A stretch of 5,001 nucleotides of DNA from Parabacteroides sp. (GTDB taxonomy: Bacteria; Bacteroidota; Bacteroidia; Bacteroidales; Tannerellaceae). Each line of letters starts with the position of its first letter. Positions within the stretch are counted from its first letter, which is position 1. The stretch is taken from the NCBI GenBank assembly GCA_020026285.1, contig JAHHQS010000227.1, forward strand, positions 1 to 5,001. Reading direction: 5' to 3'. The notes under the pieces were generated by a model. The model had not been told where the DNA came from, did no database searches, and saw only the letters and a program-made list of their open reading frames with translations. The position numbers and the translations under genes are program-made. Positions 1-5,001 of this stretch are shown one piece after another.

Positions 1-8
1 TTTATAAT

Positions 9-103
9 ATTTAATCAGGTCAAATATACTCAAAATCTTCAAATAATCAGCTCAAACTGACCCGATTATTTAATTATATAACGCCTTTTTGAGCCGATTA
101 TTT
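9..103. repeat. Four-copy 16-bp repeat in symmetric dyad arrangement
   Basis: Four copies of a motif close to TTTGAGCCGATTATTT are present. Two lie on the minus strand (9-24 and 41-56) and two on the plus strand (56-71 and 88-103). The 41-56 copy matches the 88-103 copy at 15 of 16 bases, the 56-71 copy at 13 of 16; the 9-24 copy matches the 41-56 copy at 13 of 16. Same-strand copies are both 32 bp apart, so the set is mirror-symmetric about position 56. The spacers (25-40 and 72-87) are not complementary, so this is a motif-level dyad and not one long hairpin. The outer and inner inverted pairs could bind a dimeric or tetrameric protein, such as a repressor or a recombinase. A diverged mobile-element end is another possibility. 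The array may continue left of the window. The role is unknown. Confidence 0.6.
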
Positions 104-105
104 TA

Positions 106-321
106 TTGTTAACGGATACATTCAAGGGAGTCAAAGTAGCAAACAACCACTTTACTGTTATAGAATCGTGCAAAAGAGATAAACAAAAGACAGATTCATT
201 TGGTTATGGATATACTTGTACATTATCTAAGTGGAGTCTTAACACATTGATTAATTACGAAAAGAATAAAACGTATCATATATATTTAATAATCAATTAT
301 ATTAAAGATATTTCGAAATAA
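106..321 (+). CDS. Hypothetical short protein, doubtful
   Basis: This 71-codon frame starts with TTG and has no recognisable domain. It is basic and Lys/Asn/Tyr-rich, with a mildly hydrophobic segment near the C-terminus (residues about 56-67). The frame is already open from position 82, just after an in-frame TAA at 79-81, so no start is well defined. The start shown falls 3 bp after the last copy of the symmetric repeat. If the frame is real, the repeat would be its promoter or operator region. No good ATG and no ribosome binding site are visible. It could equally be a chance frame or the remnant of a larger gene. I do not recognise it. Confidence 0.2.
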   Translation: MLTDTFKGVKVANNHFTVIESCKRDKQKTDSFGYGYTCTLSKWSLNTLINYEKNKTYHIYLIINYIKDISK

Positions 322-404
322 TATCAGCCAAAGACAAACACTTTCAACAACAGATCATCCTATTACAAAGAAAAGCAAAAGCTGACGGATAAATTTGAGG
401 TAAG

Positions 405-1172
405 TTAATTGGTAGAAATTATCGTCCTTAACAGATTTATGTTCACATTATCGTTGATAGCGGTCATTTGTTCTTTTTCGACAAAATCCAGAGAGGGTGA
501 ACATTCGCCACAAATATCGATGCCGATAACGTGTTCTTTTTCGATAACAGCAGACAGAATTTCATCTAGTAATGTTAAGGATACTTGCCCCTGGTCCCAA
601 TTGGTTGGACAGGACTTCTTCATAAGGATATCCTTATCGATTGAAATATACAATGGAACGTCTGTATGTTTACTCAAATAACACCTCCAACCTTCTTCCC
701 TGATAAGTTCAGATTCGGAATGAAATTCAACCCTATCCCTATATTCTTGAGGTAGTGTTTTCTTCATGGTTTCAGGTGGACCTACAAGAATTACTTTTTT
801 AAGATGAATGTTTGTATCCAACACCTCCTTCACCCAGTCCCCACAAGATAGAATAGAACAGAATGCTGGTTCCTGCATATCTGTGTGATGATCAAACACC
901 AATAAATTGAATGGTTCATTGATTTTATCCGTCCAAAACTTGCTTATATAATGATAGTCACCCGAGTCGATAAAATGAATACCCTTATAGGATAGCGGTT
1001 TCAATAGTCTTTTAATCTTATCAGCGGCTTCAGGATCACAATAACAGTCTGTACCATATAAATGTGTACAATCTAACACTTTGAACCGTTTGTCGTTTAT
1101 GAACTTCTCCGATGAATAGATACCCGAGAAATTCATGATAACCACTTCGTTATCTTTTATATTTCTCTTCAT
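405..1172 (-). CDS. Arginase/agmatinase-fold (ureohydrolase-like) protein
   Basis: This is probably a cytoplasmic two-metal (Mn-type) hydrolase of the ureohydrolase superfamily. Counting from the ATG at 1172 (255 aa), the expected ligand motifs occur in the right order: SGDYH with His74 in place of GGDHS, FDHHTD with Asp94, His96 and Asp98 in place of DAHxD, SIDKD with Asp179 and Asp181, and DICGE with Glu223 near the C-terminus. The Asp-Pro after the second aspartate pair and the usual substrate loop of true arginases are absent. An SCGDW motif (residues 109-113) lies where that loop should be. Arginine or agmatine is therefore not a safe substrate guess. The start was chosen because the recognisable fold begins at the MNFSGIY segment, 12 residues in. 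ATG at 1136 is an alternative, and the frame also has an ATG at 1283 (292 aa) and is open to 1343. No ribosome binding site decides between them. The gene stands alone and is transcribed away from the MATE pseudogene. Confidence 0.85.
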   Translation of the reverse strand: MKRNIKDNEVVIMNFSGIYSSEKFINDKRFKVLDCTHLYGTDCYCDPEAADKIKRLLKPLSYKGIHFIDSGDYHYISKFWTDKINEPFNLLVFDHHTDMQEPAFCSILSCGDWVKEVLDTNIHLKKVILVGPPETMKKTLPQEYRDRVEFHSESELIREEGWRCYLSKHTDVPLYISIDKDILMKKSCPTNWDQGQVSLTLLDEILSAVIEKEHVIGIDICGECSPSLDFVEKEQMTAINDNVNINLLRTIISTN

Positions 1173-1377
1173 ACCACCAGATAATTGACAATATTTATGC
1201 CAATAGAACCTGAACTGACAAAAAGTCTCATTACGATGAATCATACGAACAGATTCAGTAACCCTAGCATTCATATACATCATAATTTCATGAGTAGCAT
1301 CCTGGCTTGGAGCTGATGAATATACAAATTCGTATTCACCAAATTAATGGAAGTATTCTTTATAAAGGAAGAATCCG

Positions 1378-1385
1378 TATCTTTG
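1378..1385 (+). promoter_or_regulatory. Bacteroidetes-type -7 promoter element (TATCTTTG)
   Basis: TATCTTTG followed by CA matches the TAnnTTTG -7 consensus of the Bacteroidetes primary sigma factor. No clear TTTG -33 element lies 19-21 bp upstream. Transcription would begin near 1392 and meet the strong hairpin at 1490-1537, giving an RNA of about 145 nt, or a leader for the MATE pseudogene. Confidence 0.5.
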
Positions 1386-1397
1386 CAAAAAATAAAA

Positions 1398-1475
1398 ATG
1401 AGACTTATTTCATTTGTATTATTATGGACACTTACTAAAAGCAGTAAAGTAAGGATTCAGATCGTCATGTCATAA
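1398..1475 (+). CDS. 25-codon small ORF inside the promoter-to-terminator unit
   Basis: An ATG lies about 6 nt after the predicted transcription start, so the message would be nearly leaderless. The frame encodes 25 residues with a hydrophobic start (MRLISFVLLW) and a more polar, basic second half, and it stops at a TAA 14 nt before the terminator stem. The N-terminus resembles the first part of a signal peptide or a small membrane peptide. It could also be the truncated start of a lost gene or a chance frame. There is no run of one amino acid that would mark a classical attenuator leader peptide. Confidence 0.15.
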   Translation: MRLISFVLLWTLTKSSKVRIQIVMS

Positions 1476-1489
1476 TAGATAACATAATA

Positions 1490-1537
1490 ATAAAGAGAGC
1501 GGGATTGTCGTATTTACGACAGTCCCGCTCTCTTTAT
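1490..1537. terminator. Strong 22-bp hairpin, probably bidirectional terminator
   Basis: A 22-bp stem pairs 1490-1511 with 1516-1537 around the four-base loop ATTT, with only one G-T wobble (1505/1522). The GC-rich core GAGAGCGGGA is flanked by AAA on the left and TTT on the right, as expected for a bidirectional intrinsic terminator. The U tract is short and interrupted (TTTAT). Reading rightward it would end the unit starting near 1392. Reading leftward it would shield the arginase-like gene from antisense transcription out of the MATE region. The MATE start codon lies 42 nt downstream. Confidence 0.85.
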
Positions 1538-1578
1538 ATGCCTATATAGAATCATTCATTATTAATAATATATTTAAA

Positions 1579-2116
1579 ATGAAATCAATTACAATTTCAA
1601 AAAATCAAGGTTCGGATTTAAAAACCTTTTTAAGATATCTGTTGCCAAGTATGTTTGCTATGGTCCTAGTTTCAGTTTATACTTTTACGGCTACTTTGTT
1701 GTAGGTAGGGAACTCGGGACTGTCGCTCTAGGTGCTATGGGTATCTGCACATCGGTCACCACAATATCTTTTGCACTCGGATTCATGTTTGGTATCGGAG
1801 GTAGAAGTCTGTATTCAATCAGCAGAGATAAGAATGAAACAGAAAAGTTAACTTCTATTTCACTACAGCTGTTGTTTCGGCTTTGTCGCCAGGTATTGTT
1901 CTTGCCATCGCTGGCTATATATTTATTGAACCGTTTGTACGCTTTCTAGGTGCAGACGACCAAAATATCAGTTATGTTCTACCCTACTTGCGATGCATGC
2001 TGATTTATATCCCTGGATTTCTGATAGACCAACTGATGAGCTGCTTCGTCAGAAACGATGGACATCCCCAAAGTGGCTATATATCACAAATACTTTTCCA
2101 ATACAGCATGGGGTAA
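1579..2116 (+). pseudogene. Broken and truncated MATE-family efflux transporter
   Basis: This is the N-terminal part of a multidrug and toxin extrusion (MATE) exporter, an inner-membrane antiporter. Three frames must be joined. ATG 1579 opens a frame ending at TAG 1702, containing FLRYLLPSMFAMVLVSVYTF. The next frame gives FVVGRELGTVALGAMGICTS and ALGFMFGIGG. A third gives GIVLAIAGYIFIEPFVRFLG and YVLPYLRCMLIYIPGF, then RNDGHP. Restoring one T in the run at 1695-1697 recovers TFVVGREL, and one base near 1863-1865 recovers the join to TAVVSALSPG. An extra C in the run at 2066-2069 explains the third break, since its removal gives GHPKVA. The aspartate usually found in the TDTFVVG segment is alanine here. 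About 180 residues remain of roughly 450, and nothing of the C-terminal half is visible. Several independent lesions argue for real decay and not one sequencing error. Confidence 0.92.
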
Positions 2117-2414
2117 GCCGGAAACCTATGATCTGACATAAAATAGTAGCAAGGATATTGATGTATGCGTTGAGACATTGTACGCTAACATACACCATAC
2201 AGAAACCCACCAGGACACACAAGTAAAGGACTATTCTTTCTGGCATGTATATCACATACAAACCAAAGGTAATGAGTCCTAACAATCTCTGGAGAAACTT
2301 AAAACGAATAATCCTCTTCGGAGATTTTTCTGACGGACAAAAAGTGTACAGCAAGCAAAAAGCTGCGATATCTGCCTGATTTAAGGTAAAATGGATGATA
2401 ATATTAGTAGATAT
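2117..2414 (-). pseudogene. Possible decayed membrane-protein fragment
   Basis: The minus strand is open from 2414 to the TAA at 2049-2051; the part left of about 2117 lies antisense to the MATE remnant. The translated piece starts near HFTLNQADIAAF, has a basic stretch (KSPKR), then three hydrophobic segments: LLGLITFGLYVIYM, IVLYLCVLVGFCMVYVSV and INILATILCQIIGF. No ATG lies at the natural beginning; only ATT/ATC codons (2394-2402) or an internal TTG (2354) are available. The opposite strand in exact codon register is hydrophilic and nearly open with one stop, so hydrophobicity alone does not prove this strand. It may be the start of a gene divergent from the AraC regulator, cut off where it meets the MATE remnant. 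I do not recognise the family. Confidence 0.3.
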
Positions 2415-2450
2415 TTATAAACATTGGGAACAAATTTATAAGATCACTAA

Positions 2451-2470
2451 TACTTTTGTTTGTATTTTTG
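2451..2470 (+). promoter_or_regulatory. Two candidate -7 elements for the AraC regulator
   Basis: TACTTTTG (2451-2458) and TATTTTTG (2463-2470) both fit the Bacteroidetes TAnnTTTG -7 consensus and lie 30-50 bp before the regulator's ATG at 2501. Neither has a proper TTTG 19-21 bp upstream, as expected of an activator-dependent or weak promoter. Only one is likely to be used. Confidence 0.4.
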
Positions 2471-2500
2471 TATTATCCCTAATTTTATATTATAAAGCTT

Positions 2501-3379
2501 ATGGTAGTTAATGAACAACATTTGGATACATATACTCAAGGTACACCTTGTGTGAATTTCTATCTTAAGGAAATTGATCCCTTGAAATATCTTGATGGAT
2601 TACATCGTCATAATTTCTTTCAGTTAATACTACTGGAAAAAGGACATATCGACCATGTTATAGATTTTGAGCAGTATAAAATGGAGCCACAGTCTATATC
2701 TTTAATATTTCCGCACCAACTGCATGAAGTAAAAATCTCATCAGACGCAAAAGCTTATTTAATAATATTTGATGAAACGGTTTTCTGTTCTGAAATACTA
2801 CATAATGATCTTAAGGATTATAATATAGATTTACAAAAACGAGTAAATTATGTTTCATTTGAAGACAAGAAACAAGTGTTTAATGAAATTACCGCTATCT
2901 GGCATTCTATCTGTGATTTATATAAAGACTTTAATCCTGTCAACAAGATGCAGATAAAGCTATTTATAAAAATTATGATTATGAAGATTATCAATGTTTG
3001 TCCAGAGAAAGCTTTAGTTTCAACAGACAATGAGGATACCTCTTTATATATAACCTTTAGAGAAAAGGTAGATCGTGAATTCAAAGAAAATAGAATCGTA
3101 AATTCGTATGCAAATGATTTGAGCGTTTCTGTAAAACGATTGACAGAGGTTTGCAGACATTTTTGCGGTTTAACACCTTTGGAAATTATTCATGAAAAAC
3201 TTAATCTGGAATTAAAGAAAGCTTTAGCTATTGGGCACATGAGCATAAAGGAAATTTCAATTGATTTCGGTTTTTCATCTCATGCCGCATTAAATAAATA
3301 CATCGAACAGAAATTTGCAATGACTCCTGTTCAATTGAAAAATAAATTGCAAAACAGAGCTCAAAATATAGAAGTATAA
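2501..3379 (+). CDS. AraC-family transcriptional regulator
   Basis: This 292-aa cytoplasmic DNA-binding regulator is full length for the family. The N-terminal half is a cupin-like sensing domain: LHRHNFFQLILLEKG (residues 34-48, with His35 and His37) and the following strand IFPHQLHEVKI (69-79) are typical of small-molecule-binding AraC proteins. A helical linker spans about 120-175. The C-terminal AraC/XylS double helix-turn-helix occupies about 185-283: the first helix-turn-helix lies around SYANDLSVSVKRLTEVCRHF (202-221) and the second around SIKEISIDFGFSSHAALNKY (248-267), followed by the conserved FAMTPVQLK. The ligand is unknown. The gene lies between the MATE remnant and the dehydrogenase on the same strand, 100 nt before the latter, so it may activate either or both. 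ATG 2501 is the first in-frame start after the promoter elements. No frameshift or damage is seen. Confidence 0.95.
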   Translation: MVVNEQHLDTYTQGTPCVNFYLKEIDPLKYLDGLHRHNFFQLILLEKGHIDHVIDFEQYKMEPQSISLIFPHQLHEVKISSDAKAYLIIFDETVFCSEILHNDLKDYNIDLQKRVNYVSFEDKKQVFNEITAIWHSICDLYKDFNPVNKMQIKLFIKIMIMKIINVCPEKALVSTDNEDTSLYITFREKVDREFKENRIVNSYANDLSVSVKRLTEVCRHFCGLTPLEIIHEKLNLELKKALAIGHMSIKEISIDFGFSSHAALNKYIEQKFAMTPVQLKNKLQNRAQNIEV

Positions 3380-3422
3380 TTTATGGTAAATTTTGGATAA
3401 CAGCCAGCTTCTCTAAACCATG

Positions 3423-3430
3423 TAATTTTG
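3423..3430 (+). promoter_or_regulatory. -7 promoter element of the alcohol dehydrogenase gene
   Basis: TAATTTTG matches the Bacteroidetes TAnnTTTG -7 consensus. It lies 49 bp before the dehydrogenase ATG, giving a leader of about 40 nt. A TTTG at 3392-3395 is 27 bp away, too far for a standard -33 box. Just upstream, TTATGGTAAA (3381-3390) and TTTTGGATAA (3391-3400) match at 7 of 10 bases in tandem. This could be a half-site pair for the AraC regulator, but the match is weak. Confidence 0.45.
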
Positions 3431-3479
3431 CATTGTGATTAAGAAAAAAACATTTAAACACTTTTAATTATATATCATT

Positions 3480-4631
3480 ATGGCAAAATTGTATGGTTCA
3501 GGAGCTTTGTTCCATGGTAACGGCTCTTTTGATGAATTAAAAACTATCGACTGTAAAAAAGCTGTTATTGTTACAGGTAAAGGTTCTACTACTCGCAACG
3601 GTAGCCTTCAGCGTGCTGAAGCAATGCTGGCTGAAATGGGAGTGGATTACAAGGTTTTCGGAGGTGTTGAAGCGGACCCTTCTCTTGAAACTGTGAAAAA
3701 AGGTGCTGCCTTTATTTCCGATTTCGGGCCGGACTGGATTATCGGGCTTGGAGGTACATCTTCTATCGATGCGGCTAAAGCAATGTGGGTGCTTTACGAA
3801 CATCCTGATTTGTCTTTCGAACAGATGATTACTCCGTTTGGTATTCCAGAATTGAGAAACAAGGCTCGTTTCGCAGCTATTCCGTCTACTAGTGGTACCG
3901 GTACGGAAACTACATCTCTGGCTGTTATTACTGACCGGGAAAAAGGTGTCAAGTATCCGTTGGCTTCTCATGAGTTACAGCCGGATCTGGCTATCGTTGA
4001 TGGGGAGCTTTGCAAATCTATGCCTGCCGACATTACGGCTAACACGGGGATGGATGCGCTGACTCACGCTATCGAAGCTTATACGTCTAATGTCGATGAC
4101 AACTATGCAGATGCATTTGCCAAAGGAAGTATACAGCTGATATTCGCCAATTTGAAAAATGCCGTAGAAAACCCTGAAGATGGATGTGTCCGTCAGAACA
4201 TGCACGATGCTTCGGCGCTGGCCGGGTATGCCTTTACAAATGCCTGGTTGGGTATCGTTCACTCTATGGCTCATCAGATGGGGGGTGTTTTCGGAATTCC
4301 TCACGGACGTGCCAATGCCCTTGCTCTTCCTAACGTTATGCGTTACAATGCAAAGGTTACAAACCGTTTCGAAGATCTGGCTAAACTTATAGGTATGAAT
4401 ACTACATGTGAATTCATCGCCGCTGTTGAAAACTTGAAGAAAGAAATCAAGGTTCCGGCTTCTATCCGTGAATATGGTATCGAGAAAGAAACCTGGATGA
4501 AGGAAGTTCACCGTATGGCTGAAAATGCATTCAAGGATGTATGTACGTCTTTCAATCCTCGTAATACTTCTGTTGAAGACATTGAAAAACTTTACGTTGC
4601 GTTGTACGAAGGTGAAAAGATTGACTTCTAA
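3480..4631 (+). CDS. Iron-type (class III) alcohol dehydrogenase
   Basis: This 383-aa cytoplasmic NAD(P)-dependent oxidoreductase interconverts a primary alcohol and its aldehyde; the physiological substrate cannot be told from sequence. Length is normal for the family. The N-terminal nucleotide-binding domain has VTGKGS (31-36), GLGGTSSIDAAK (89-100, phosphate-binding loop) and the family signature region PSTSGTGTET (135-144). The C-terminal helical domain carries the metal ligands Asp192 and His196 (MDALTHAIEAY), His261 (VHSMAH) and His275 (GIPHG); His265 is the extra conserved active-site histidine. Glycine at position 33 replaces the aspartate of NAD-specific FucO-type enzymes, which suggests NADPH can be used. 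The closest well-known types are butanol dehydrogenase and lactaldehyde reductase-like enzymes. The start is supported by the promoter and by MAKLYGSGALFHG aligning with the family N-terminus. It is probably a single-gene transcript, with an upstream -7 element and its own terminator. The gene is intact. Confidence 0.96.
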   Translation: MAKLYGSGALFHGNGSFDELKTIDCKKAVIVTGKGSTTRNGSLQRAEAMLAEMGVDYKVFGGVEADPSLETVKKGAAFISDFGPDWIIGLGGTSSIDAAKAMWVLYEHPDLSFEQMITPFGIPELRNKARFAAIPSTSGTGTETTSLAVITDREKGVKYPLASHELQPDLAIVDGELCKSMPADITANTGMDALTHAIEAYTSNVDDNYADAFAKGSIQLIFANLKNAVENPEDGCVRQNMHDASALAGYAFTNAWLGIVHSMAHQMGGVFGIPHGRANALALPNVMRYNAKVTNRFEDLAKLIGMNTTCEFIAAVENLKKEIKVPASIREYGIEKETWMKEVHRMAENAFKDVCTSFNPRNTSVEDIEKLYVALYEGEKIDF

Positions 4632-4659
4632 GTCGATAAGTCTTTTAACAGATAAAAAG

Positions 4660-4698
4660 AAGGTAAGACTGAGTAGAAATACTCGGTCTTCTTTTTTT
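4660..4698 (+). terminator. Intrinsic terminator of the alcohol dehydrogenase gene
   Basis: An 11-bp stem pairs AAGACTGAGTA (4665-4675) with TACTCGGTCTT (4680-4690) around a GAAA tetraloop, with one G-T wobble. It is followed by C and seven T residues (4692-4698), and the upstream A-rich stretch can extend the stem past a bulged T. It begins about 30 nt after the stop codon at 4629-4631. Confidence 0.92.
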
Positions 4699-5001
4699 AG
4701 GGAATATTGATATAACATCTTACGCTTTTAAAACAGACGTATTGTATATGTATAGTATTGTTCCGAACCGGACTGTTCCGTAGGCCAAAAGAAATGAATA
4801 AAGAATAGATAAACGAATTAATTCATTCTATAATCAAGACAGTGATAATGTCTACAGTTCGGTTAAAAGTATCAATACATACAGTCAACAAAAAGACGTC
4901 CACTAGATATTGAATAAATACAGAATGATTCATCATCTAATGGGCGCCTAAAAATTTATGTTCATATATTCTTTTCAATCTGTTTATTGACAAGAAGAAA
5001 G
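4699..5001. other. Non-coding AT-rich stretch with no convincing gene
   Basis: No frame of useful length is open on either strand. The longest ATG frame I found is a 37-codon minus-strand one (4823-4936) with no promoter or family resemblance. Two loose features are visible: TGTTCCG twice (near 4759-4765 and 4774-4780), and an 11-bp inverted pair AACCGGACTGT (4766-4776) with ACAGTTCGGTT (4854-4864), 77 bp apart. Neither suggests a known element. A gene may begin or end just beyond the right edge. Confidence 0.6.

Larger units (their letters stand above)
1392..1537 (+). ncRNA. Candidate small RNA or attenuated leader
   Basis: The interval runs from the expected start site of the TATCTTTG promoter to a strong intrinsic-type hairpin. 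It lies in the gap between a minus-strand gene whose likely starts are at 1136-1283 and a plus-strand gene starting at 1579, so no known coding sequence ends at this hairpin. Two readings fit: an independent intergenic small RNA, common in Bacteroides, or a leader that stops transcription before the exporter gene unless terminator read-through occurs. No known riboswitch fold is recognised. The 5' end is inferred from promoter position only. Confidence 0.3.

Noticed and set aside
409..681. Plus-strand 90-codon frame opposite the arginase-like gene
   Set aside because: It is antisense to conserved ureohydrolase motifs, with no promoter or family resemblance.
1579..2116. Programmed frameshifting as an explanation for the split MATE frames
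   Set aside because: There are three shifts in different contexts, none with a convincing slippery heptamer, and the protein's second half is missing, so decay is the simpler explanation.
2848..3084. Minus-strand 78-codon frame within the AraC regulator
   Set aside because: It lies entirely inside an intact conserved gene, and its hydrophobic translation is an antisense effect.
3537..3971. Long minus-strand open frame of 144 codons inside the dehydrogenase gene
   Set aside because: It is antisense to a well-conserved enzyme. The biased codon use of that gene, which avoids codons giving stops on the other strand, explains it, and the translation matches no family.
3975..4718. Minus-strand open frame of 247 codons over the rest of the dehydrogenase gene and its terminator
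   Set aside because: It is again antisense to conserved coding sequence, runs through the terminator hairpin, and its translation has no recognisable domain.
4766..4864. 11-bp inverted pair (4766-4776 and 4854-4864) considered as an insertion-sequence end or attachment site
   Set aside because: It has one wobble, a 77-bp spacer, no target duplication and no transposase or integrase nearby, so it is too weak to name.
4823..4936. Minus-strand 37-codon frame with a hydrophobic translation
   Set aside because: It is short, starts at an ATG pair with no promoter element or ribosome binding site visible, and is within chance expectation for AT-rich DNA.

Overview
The window looks like chromosomal DNA of a gut-type Bacteroidetes bacterium, most likely Bacteroides, Parabacteroides or a close relative. 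The evidence is AT-rich intergenic DNA, genes without clear Shine-Dalgarno sequences, and four matches to the Bacteroidetes -7 promoter element TAnnTTTG, placed upstream of reading frames. The protein families also fit: an arginase-fold protein, an AraC regulator next to an iron-type alcohol dehydrogenase, and a MATE exporter. This assignment is inference; no rRNA or tRNA is present to confirm it.

Left part (1-404): AT-rich DNA that opens with a four-copy, 16-bp repeat arranged as a symmetric dyad (9-103). A 71-codon frame of unknown meaning follows directly. From 405 to about 1172, on the minus strand, lies a ureohydrolase (arginase/agmatinase)-fold protein. It keeps the two-metal ligand set but has unusual substrate-loop motifs, and its reading frame stays open well upstream of the likely start.

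Middle (1290-2500): on the plus strand a TATCTTTG promoter element, a 25-codon frame and a strong 22-bp hairpin terminator make a compact unit of about 145 nt, a candidate small RNA or attenuated leader. A clearly broken MATE-family exporter gene begins 42 nt after the hairpin. It has at least three frameshifts and has lost roughly 60% of the protein. The DNA after the break carries a hydrophobic minus-strand frame that may be a second decayed gene.

Right part (2501-4700): an intact cupin-type AraC-family regulator is followed 100 nt later by an intact class III (iron-type) alcohol dehydrogenase, which has its own -7 element and a good intrinsic terminator. The regulator probably controls the dehydrogenase, the neighbouring exporter before it decayed, or both. 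The last 300 bases hold no convincing gene.

Overall this is ordinary core-type metabolism beside a decaying patch. I see no CRISPR array, transposase, phage or defence system. The observations most worth checking are the symmetric repeat array at the left edge and the short promoter-to-terminator unit ahead of the dead exporter.
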